Assembly: GCF_032854445.1 (NCBI RefSeq)
Contig: NC_088307.1
Span: 22,878,001-22,942,000 of the forward strand
Length of the DNA: 64,000 nt
Direction of reading: 5' to 3'
From: Liolophura sinensis
Taxonomy: Eukaryota > Mollusca > Polyplacophora > Chitonida > Chitonidae
Positions 1 through 9,700 of the stretch are shown in pieces. The notes beneath the pieces were generated by a model. The model was given only the letters and a program-made list of their open reading frames with translations. It was not told where the DNA came from and did not search any database. The stretch's first letter is position 1. Each line of letters begins with the position of its first letter. A program made the translations under genes and the position numbers.

Positions 1-14
1 GTGGTTTCATCGGC

Positions 15-178
15 ATGATACTTCAGTGGTGGCAGCACTTTGGTGGCATGGAATCACCCTTCCACAAGAAGACACAGTGTATGTACCCCCACCTAATCAC
101 TCCTCATCATCATATAACTGAAAAATTGTTAAGCACGACATCAAACACCAAGCATACATACATATTTGTGAAGGAACA
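15..178 (+). mobile_element. SINE-B (second SINE family), 3' part
   Basis: GGCATGATACTTCAGTGGTG, then GCAGCACTTTGG and the tail AAAAATTGTTAAGCACGACA ending in (CATA)n. The same body occurs at 51500-51828. Confidence 0.8.
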
Positions 179-430
179 CAATTTCATTTTGTGTTTTACG
201 GGTGAGCCAACAGTGAAAAAATCCAAAATTAGAATAAAAATAAAACTGAAAGTTCACCATTTTATTTTGTCTTATCTTGATTCTCTTATGATGTTCATGT
301 TTTTCAGGGCTTTGTGACCATGTAAATATGACCAGGATATTCGACACTTTCCACTGATTAGTTGATTTTCAAGTTTTATTTTTATTCTTATAACTCCTCT
401 GACATAGAAATAAGATTTATTCTACCGAAA

Positions 431-657
431 GGGGCCTCCGTGGCTCAGTTGGTTAGCGCGCTAGCGCAGCGTAATGACCCAGGAGTCTCTCACCAATGCG
501 GTCGCTCTGAGTTCAAGTCCAGCTCATGCTGGCTTCCTCTCCGGCCGTACGTGGGAAGGTCTACCAGCAACCTGCGGATGATTGTGGGTTTCCCCCGGGC
601 TGTGCCCGGTTTCCACCCACCATAATGCTGGCCACCAATCAAAAAAAAAAAAAAAAA
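431..657 (+). mobile_element. SINE-A (tRNA-derived), near full length, with TSD
   Basis: The head GGGGCCTCCGTGGCTCAG includes an A box (TGGCTCAGTTGG), and a B-box-like GTTCAAGTCC follows. The body has CACCATAATGCTGGCC and ends in a poly-A run. A perfect 13-bp target-site duplication, TATTCTACCGAAA, flanks it (418-430 and 658-670), so the insertion is fairly recent. Confidence 0.95.
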
Positions 658-753
658 TATTCTACCGAAAAAGCAAGAGTTAAAATTGGTATTGCCTTAC
701 ATTGGAAATTGAAAAGAAAAACTGTTCTTCTCTCCTTTTTGTCTTGCTCTCAG

Positions 754-3700
754 TCTCGCAGTGTGGGTTTGCTGGATGCAGACATCTATGGCCCCTCCAT
801 ACCCAAAATGATGAACCTGGGGGGAGGGGTGGAACTTACAGAACGTAGGTAGATTGGATATTGTTCAGTTATATCTTTGTAAAAAAACACTTTGTGGGGT
901 TGGTGGGTTCAATGCTTGTCTTTCAGTGACTGTTTTGAAGGTGTTTGTTCAATTCCAGTACAGGAACATACTCCTCACAGTGCATGCTTTATCATGCCAC
1001 TGCCACCACTAGACATGCTTGACCTTTGGGGCTTGTGCAACACACATAGGTTTGTTCAGGATTAGCCTCACCACTGGTGTCCTCGTGGAGAACTGTATAA
1101 TCAGCATTCATAAATAATATTGTAAAGTTTAGAATCAAAATGTTGTACATACTTGTGGTAAACAGAATGGAAGCGCATTATCCCAGTGACCTTGGTGTTG
1201 TTCAAGATCTCTGTACAACTTTGCTAGTGGTGGTAGTGATGTAACGGGAACGTAGAAAGTGGGAAATACAACGTCAGTGATATTGGCTCACACTGTAGGT
1301 GGGAAGGTCTGCCAGCAACTTGTGGATGGTCATGGGATTCCTATGGGCTCTGCTCGATATCCTCCAACAATAATGCTATAAGTGCTATATTCTTGAGTAC
1401 AGCCTAAAACACCAAATAAATAAATAAAAAAGCACTATGTGACAAGGAATCCCTGCTTCCTATGTTTTCAGGGACTTGGTGTGATGTATTTTCCTTTTTT
1501 CTGATTGATTCATTCAACTTATAAGTTAAAGAGTTGTTTGTGAAAATTGCTTAATTTCAGTCAAAAGTATTACTTTAAGGCCTTTGTGTACTTCTGAAAG
1601 TGCATCTTTACATACCAAACTGTAGTTAAAATAGTGAGCTCCAGGCTCTCCGGTTTTGTTCATCCCTAAAACTGATGGTGGAACCTTAGAAGGCTGTTGT
1701 TTGAGCACAGTGTAAAAACCCAGTCGGATGAATAAGATTTCATTTTACTGCTGAATTCCCCTTATGAAATCGGGGGCCTCCTTGGCACAGTTGGTTAGCT
1801 CACTAGCGCAGTCTAATGACCCAGGAGTCTCTCACCAATGTGGTCGCTGTGAGCTCAAGCCTAGCTCATGCTGGCTCCCTCTCCGGCCGTACGTGGGAAG
1901 GTCTGACAGCAACCTGCGGATGGTCGTATGTTTTTCCCAGGCTCTGCCTGGTTTCCACCCACCATAATGCTGGCCCTGCCATATAAGCGAAATATTCTTG
2001 AGTATGGCGTAAAACACCAACCAAATGAATAAATAAATAACTAAGACTGCTCAAGCAAACTGGTTAACTTTATGTTTGACAGAGATCCCTTTGAGTTACT
2101 TGGGGCAAAAATTTTTTAATTAATTTAAGTTTTGTTGAATTTTTGTTTCATGTTCACAGAGCAGTTGATGAAACCATTAGTGAATTATGGAATTAAGTGG
2201 TAGGTAGGTGTTTTCATTGTCCTTAGCATATCTTAATTTAGGCACAACGTCAATGTAATAATTTCTATTATATAAGCGCTTGACATCTTCTACGTTATAA
2301 TATATTTGTCGTAGTTGTAATTTTGGGGTAGTTTGACAAAATATAGAGATGCTTTCCTTCCCTTTTTCTACTTCAGCTGGTTTGCAGCATGTCTGTGGGG
2401 CATGTCTATGGCATATGATACCTGTATACATATTTATTAAGTGGTTTATTAATATTCAGAGCCATCAGGCCATTAGCCCACGTACAGGTGTGATAACAGG
2501 GATACATACAGAGTAACAGAAGCGTATAATACACATGTAGAGCTAGGTAAATATAAAATACAATTTTTGAGCAAAGATAGTGTAAACACAGGTAAACATA
2601 TGATGTAATTCTTGTTACAGAAATGTTATAAGCCTACGTGTAAACATAGGTGAATATATAAAACTATTCTTGTTGAAATTTCATAAAGAAATAGGAATTG
2701 TAAATTGTTATAATCAGAAGTTAAGGTCATGAAATATGTTAATCACAGAAAAAGCGTTAAAAAAGAATCCAGTGAACTGACCTTCTAAAAGATTGTTGTG
2801 AAGAAAAAATTTCTATGGAATGATTAGAACTCAGGTCATTATAGAAATTCATGGCTCGAGGGAAAAGTTTTCAAACGTTAATTCTAGTTGACTCAGGCCG
2901 GAAAGTTGCCATGTATCGTAAGGCCAAGGCAGGAAAATTAAAATTGACCTACTCTACTAGGTAAGGCAAGTCAACGACTCTATTTAGTCTGAGAGATACT
3001 TTTGGGTGGGGGACCATATAATCGACCCATGCTCTAAGTTGAAGGGAACTAAAGATCTGTACAAGGATATAAGTTACTTGGTTTTTGTAAAAGAAATGCA
3101 TGATCTCTTGAGAAAAACAAGCATTTAATAACCTTTTCTAACGGTATTGGTGACATGTACTCTGAAATTCAGATTACTGGCTAATGTTATCCCAAGATCT
3201 TTCACACTCTCGACTCTTTCAAGTGCATGTCCGTCTATGCTATAATTGGATATAATTTTGTTGGTCTTATTCCTGAATGATATGACACAACACTTGTCCA
3301 CGTTTAACTCAAGCTGTCAAACTGAACACCACAGTGTGAAACGTCACACTTCGTCCCCTGGGCACACACATAATCTGACACCTTGCCATTGCAGAACATG
3401 TTGTTATTGAACTGAGTTAAAGCGTATTCAGCTAAAATACGATCTGGTCCAACCGTAAGGCTTCAGCCCATTGTTTGTTGACCGCCACTGGATATCTGCA
3501 CGATTAAAGTCACCCTTTAGAATCTCAACATCTTGATCTGGGTCAGTGGCATTATATAATCGTGAAAGTGACAAATCTAGTTCAGACCACGTTTCTGATG
3601 TTGACCATGGCAGAATATACACGGATCCCAGGAAAACATTCACTTTTTGGAAATAAATTTGTTTCAGAACACCTCCCTCTTTCTGTGTATGACTAGTAGC

Positions 3701-6700
3701 AGTAAGACAGGTGTGACGGTCTTTTCTGAATGTTTTGTAGCTCCCTTTCAAGATTTCGGAGTCAGATATCTGAGCATGCAGCCAGGATTCGGTGATAGAT
3801 ATGAAATCGTAATTTGTTGCCACAGAGATTCACATTGAACTGTTTGAGTTTGACTGCACCCGATTGTCTGTTGCTTTCAGCATGACTATGGGGTTTGTGG
3901 TCTGTAATGCCTGTAAACGTATTTCCCTCACATGTAAGCATTGTTTGGGATTTTCAGCTTGACTATGGGGTTTGTCGTTTGTAATACCTGTAGACATTTT
4001 TGCCTCACATGTAAGCATTGTTTGTGGCTTTCAGCATGACTATGGGGTTTGTGGTGTGTGTTACCTGTAGACATATTTCCTTCACATATCAGCATTGTTT
4101 GTGGCTTTCAGCATGACTATGGGGTTTGTGGTCTGTAATACCTGTAGGCATATTTCCCTCACATGTAAGCATTGTTTGTTGCTTTCAGCAAGACTATAGG
4201 GTTTGTGGTTTGTAATACCTGTAGACATATTTCCCTCACATGGAAGCATTGTTTGTGGCTTTCAGCATGACTATGGGGTTTGTGGTCTGTAATACCTGTA
4301 GGCATATTTCCTTCACATACCAGCATTGTCTGTTGCTTTCAGCATTTCTATGGGATTTGTGGCCTGTAATACCTGTAAACGTATTTCCCTCACATGTAAG
4401 CATTGTTTGTGGCTTTCAGCATGACTATAGGGTTTGTGGTATGTAATACCTGTAGGCATATTTCCTTCACATATCAGCATTGTCTGTTGCTTTCAGCATT
4501 TCTATGGGATTTCTGGCCTGTAATACCTGTAAACGTATTTCCCTCACATGGAAGCATTGTTTGTGGCTTTCAGCATGACTATGGGGTTTGTGGTATGTAA
4601 TACCTGTAGGCATATTTCCCTCACATGTAAGCATTGTTTGTGGCTTTCAGCATGACTATGGGGTTTGTGGTCTGTAATACCTGTAGGCATATTTCCTTCA
4701 CATACCAGCATTGTCTGTTGCTTTCAGCATTTCTATGGGATTTGTGGCCTGTAATACCTGTAGACGTATTTCCCTCACATGTAAGCATTGTTTGTGGCTT
4801 TCAGCATGACTATGGGGTTTGTGGTATGTAATACCTGTAGGCATATTTCCTTCACATATCAGCATTGTCTGTTGCTTTCAGCATTTCTATGGGATTTGTG
4901 GCCTGTAATACCTGTAAACGTATTTCCCTCACATGGAAGCATTGTTTGTGGCTTTCAGCATGACTATGGGGTTTGTGGTATGTAATACCTGTAGACTTAT
5001 TTCCCTCACATGTAAGCATTGTTTGTTGCTTTCAGCAAGACTATAGGGTTTGTGGTTTGTAATACCTGTAGACATATTTCCCTCACATGGAAGCATTGTT
5101 TGTGGCTTTTAGCATGACTATGGGGTTTGTGGTATGTAATACCTGTAGGCATATTTCCTTCACATGTAAGCATTGTTTGTGGCTTTCAGCATTTCTATGG
5201 GGTTTGTGGTCTGTAATACCTGAAGACGTTTTTGCCCCACATGTAAGCATTGTTTGTGGCTTTTAGTATGACTATGGGGTTTGTGGTATGTAATACCTGT
5301 AGACGTATTTCCCTCACATGTGAGCATTGTTTGTGGCTTTTCGCACGACTATGGGGTTTGTGGTCTGTAATACGTGTAGACATATTTCTCTCACATGTAA
5401 GCATTGTTTGTGGCTTTCAGCATGACTATGGGGTTTGTGGCCTGTATTACCTGTAGACATATTTCCTTCACATATCAGCATTGTCTGTTGCTTTCAGCAT
5501 TTCTATGGGATTTGTGGCCTTTAATACCTGTAAACGTATTTCCCTCACATGTAAGCATTGTTTGTGGCTTTCAGCATGACTATGGGGTTTGTGGTATGTA
5601 ATACCTGTAGGCATATTTCCTTCACATATCAGCATTGTCTGTTGCTTTCAGCATTTCTATGGGATTTGTGGCCTGTAATACCTGTAAACATATTTCCCTC
5701 ACATGTAAGCATTGTTTGTGGCTTTCAGCATGACTATGGGGTTTGTGGTATGTAATACCTGTAGGCATATTTCCTTCACATATCAGCATTGTTTGTGGCT
5801 TTCAGCATTTCTATGGGATTTGTGGCCTGTAATACCTGTAAACATATTTCCCTCACATGTAAGCATTGTTTGTGGCTTTCAGCATTTCTATGGGGTTTGT
5901 GGTCTGTAATACCTGTAGACGTTTTTGCCCCACATGTAAGCATTGTATGTGGCTTTCAGCATGACTATGGGGTTTGTGGTATGTAATACCTGTAGACGTA
6001 TTTCCCTCACATGTGAGCATTGTTTGTGGCTTTTAGCATGACTATGGGGTTTGTGGTATGTAATACCTGTAGGCATATTTCCTTCACATATCAGCATTGT
6101 TTGTGGCTTTCAGCATTTCTATGGGATTTGTGGCCTGTAATACCTGTAAACATATTTCCCTCACATGTAAGCATTGTTTATGGCTTTCAGCATTTCTATG
6201 GGGTTTGTGGCCTGTAATACCTGTAAACATATTTCCCTCACATGTAAGCATTGTTTGTGGCTTTCAGCATGACTATGGGGTTTGTGGTTTGTAATACCTG
6301 TAGGCATATTTCCTTCACATATCAGCATTGTTTGTGGCTTTCAGCATTTCAATGGGGTTTGTGGTATGTAATACCTGTAGGCATATTTCCTTCACATATC
6401 AGCATTGTCTGTTGCTTTCATCACGACTATGGGGTTTGTGGTATGTAATACCAGTAGACGTATTTCCCTCACATGTGAGCATTGTTTGTGGCTTTTAGCA
6501 TGACTATGGGGTTTGTGGTCTGTAATACGTGTAGACGTATTTCTCTCACATGTAAGCATTGTTTGTGGCTTTCAGCATGACTATGGGGTTTGTGGCCTGT
6601 ATTACCTGTAGACATATTTCCTTCACATATCAGCATTGTTTGTGGCTTTCAGCATGACTATGGGGATTGTGGTCTGTAATACCTGTAGACGTATTTCCCT

Positions 6701-9700
6701 CACATGTGAGCATTGTTTGTGGCTTTTAGCATGACTATGGGGTTTGTGGTCTGTAATACCTGTAGGCATATTTCCCTCACACGTGAGCATTGTTTGTGGC
6801 TTTTAGCATGACTATGGGGTTTGTGGTATGTAATACCTGTAGGCATCTTTCCTTCACATATCAGCATTGTTTGTGGCTTTCATCACGACTATGGGCTTTG
6901 TGGTTTGTAATACCTGTAGACATATTTCCCTCACATGTAAGCATTGTTTGTGGCTTTCAGCATGACTATGGGCTTTGTGGTATGTAATACCTGTAGACGT
7001 ATTTCCTTCACATATCAGCATTGTCTGTTGCTTTCATCACGACTATGGGCTTTGTGGTCTGTAATACCTGTAGGCATATTTCCCTCACATGTAAGCATTG
7101 TTTGTGGCTTTCAGCATGACTGTGGGGGTTTGTGGTATGTAATACCTGTAGACGTATTTCCTTCACATATCAGCATTGTCTGTTGCTTTCATCACGACTA
7201 TGGGCTTTGTGGTCTGTAATACCTGTAGGCATATTTCCCTCACATGTAAGCATTGTTTGTGGCTTTCAGCATGACTGTGGGGGTTTGTGGTCTATAATAC
7301 CTGTAGACATATTTCCCTCACATGTAGGTATTCTTTGTGGCTTTCAGCATGTCTATGGGGTTTATGGTGGATGAGAAGTCTCCTATTGTCTGGCGAGGTC
7401 TGATGGTGATGTCAGCAATACAAAGGTTACTTCGACAGGTAAGCTATTTGAATGGGTAAGAGGCTACTGTGTCGGGTAAGTTATTCAGATTTGTAAGATG
7501 CTACTGCGACAGGTAAGCTGTTCTAATAGGTAAGAGGCTACTGTGACAGTGTGGCAGTGGTGAGAGTAATGGGTTGACAGCCAGGTGAGCTGTACATCAC
7601 AGATGTTAATTCTTAAGACAATAAGCAAAAACAATATCGTATAAATAATAAATAAATATATAATTAATGGGAGCGAGTTTGCAGTGCTTATTCCAGCAGT
7701 AGTTTAATGGTAATTTCCATTTAACTCAGTTGTTAGAGTGTTGGACATGAGGGGTGTGAGTACAAGTCCTGATATAAACAAATGTGAACAAGTTGAACAT
7801 TTTCAAATTACACCTGTCACTTGTGTTGTAGGTGGCCTGGGGTCCTCTAGATTACCTAGTGATTGACATGCCACCGGGAACGGGCGACGCCCAGCTGACT
7901 CTGTCTCAAAACATCCCTATTTCAGGTAAGGAGATACAAAACTACCCTATTTCCTCTAATTTTTGGGACAGATATTAGTAGTGCGGAAAGCAGAATATTA
8001 CATTTCTTTCCGAGCTTTTTGGAAAAGTAAAGATGTGAGTATGTTATTCATTAGATGGTCAAACCATGCGAGAAAAAGGTAACTGAATACTCCTGTTACA
8101 ATTACATGTACTCCTGCTGCAAGTACATGTACTCCTGCTACAATTACATGTACTCCTGCTACAATTTCATGTACTCCTGCTGAATTCCATGTACTCCTGT
8201 TACAATTACATGTGCACTGGCTAAAAGGAGCAGACAAGGCATGCCAGTAATTAGAAGAAATAGGGTACTGGTAATAAAAGAGATCAAATCACTGTTACTC
8301 ACATGACCCAAATATCATGTGGGATAAAAATCTGACTGAGTTGATTTAGAACTACTAAAGGGAGGTAATTGGTGGAGTTGTTACTTGAAAAATGCCAAGA
8401 AGAGAGACATCTGTAATTTTTCACATTTTCAAGTTACACTGTGCATACTGTGTGAATGTATGTCATATAGAGGTACAACATTTCCATTTGTTCATCAAAC
8501 TGTACTATATGTATAGTGTCAAATCCCAACTCAAAGAACACAACAGGAGATTTCTGGTAATGGAATATGAATTGAGCCCTGTTACAGTAGCCAAAACCTA
8601 TTTATTGGAAATTTCTCAGGAAATGATCAGGAGATTTATTTTTGTCATTTACTTAATTGGAACTCAAGAACATTTCACTTTTATGAGCATGGCCAGCGTC
8701 ATGATGGGAGGAAAACCAATGAGAGCCTGTCCATCTGCAGGTTGCTGCCAGATCTTCTCATGTACTGCTGGAGAAGAAGGAGCCAGCTTTATTATACTAG
8801 CGCCATATTATAATGTCATGATGTCTGTCCAAGATTGGTCTGTCTTTTTAAATTTCAATTTGGGCATGGATGAGATGAGCCCTTTTCAACAGAACTCCAT
8901 TAAGTGGAATTTTCATGAAGCTTCAAAGATGTGTTGGGGGCATGCTGAAAGCCACAGACAATGCTGAGGGGTTTTTTAATGGTTTTAGTAGGCTTAACTG
9001 GCATAGTCCTGAACAGAGGTGAATGAAAATCCACGTACAGAAAGGCATTCAGTTTACAGGTGTAGACCGGGGAAATATGCCAGCTTCTGATTACTCTCGT
9101 CTCTTTTCTATGATCTGGGAAAAAATTAAAAACTATCAGACATTTTAAACCTCATAATCTTTAAAATGTCTTTTTAGTTAATAAATGTCTTCCAAAACTA
9201 ATTCTCTGACAGAAAAATGTCCTAGTTATGGACAGCAATAAAAGTATGACCTGTATTAAACAGGTCTTCGCAACACACTTGTATAATGTGTAAATCAACA
9301 TTCACTGCACCTTGTATCCTATCATGCACAGGGTGCAAAGAAAGTGGCGAAAGTTTAAATAAGTGTACACAGGAGAAATCTAGGAGGCCATGATTGTTAT
9401 GTGTAATCATGTACTTTGAAAAAATACTCAAAGCTTTAGGTAAACTTAACTTTAGGTGAAATTCCGTTATAGCAACCTTTTTAATGGAAAATTGTTACGT
9501 TTTTTTTTTTTCAGGAGCTGTTATAGTGACGACCCCTCAGGACATTGCTCTTCTGGATGCGCGGAAAGGGGCAGAGATGTTCCGTAAAGTTGAGGTCCCC
9601 GTCTTGGGCCTTGTTCAGAACATGAGTGTATACATCTGCCCAAACTGTGGTCATCAAGAACATATATTTGGGCATGGTGGAGGTCATCGTGTGGCTAAGG

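Noticed and set aside
3862-7347. CRISPR-like array
   Set aside because: Units are contiguous 77-bp copies without unique spacers, in an animal intron. The same applies to the other arrays.
4240-7374. Series of about twenty 65-residue open frames
   Set aside because: They recur at multiples of the 77-bp unit and change frame with each unit, so they reflect the repeat and not a gene family.
8392-8967. 191-residue open frame on the plus strand in a NUBPL intron
   Set aside because: It runs through an old antisense SINE-A copy and ends in an inverted fragment of the 77-bp repeat; no domain is recognisable.
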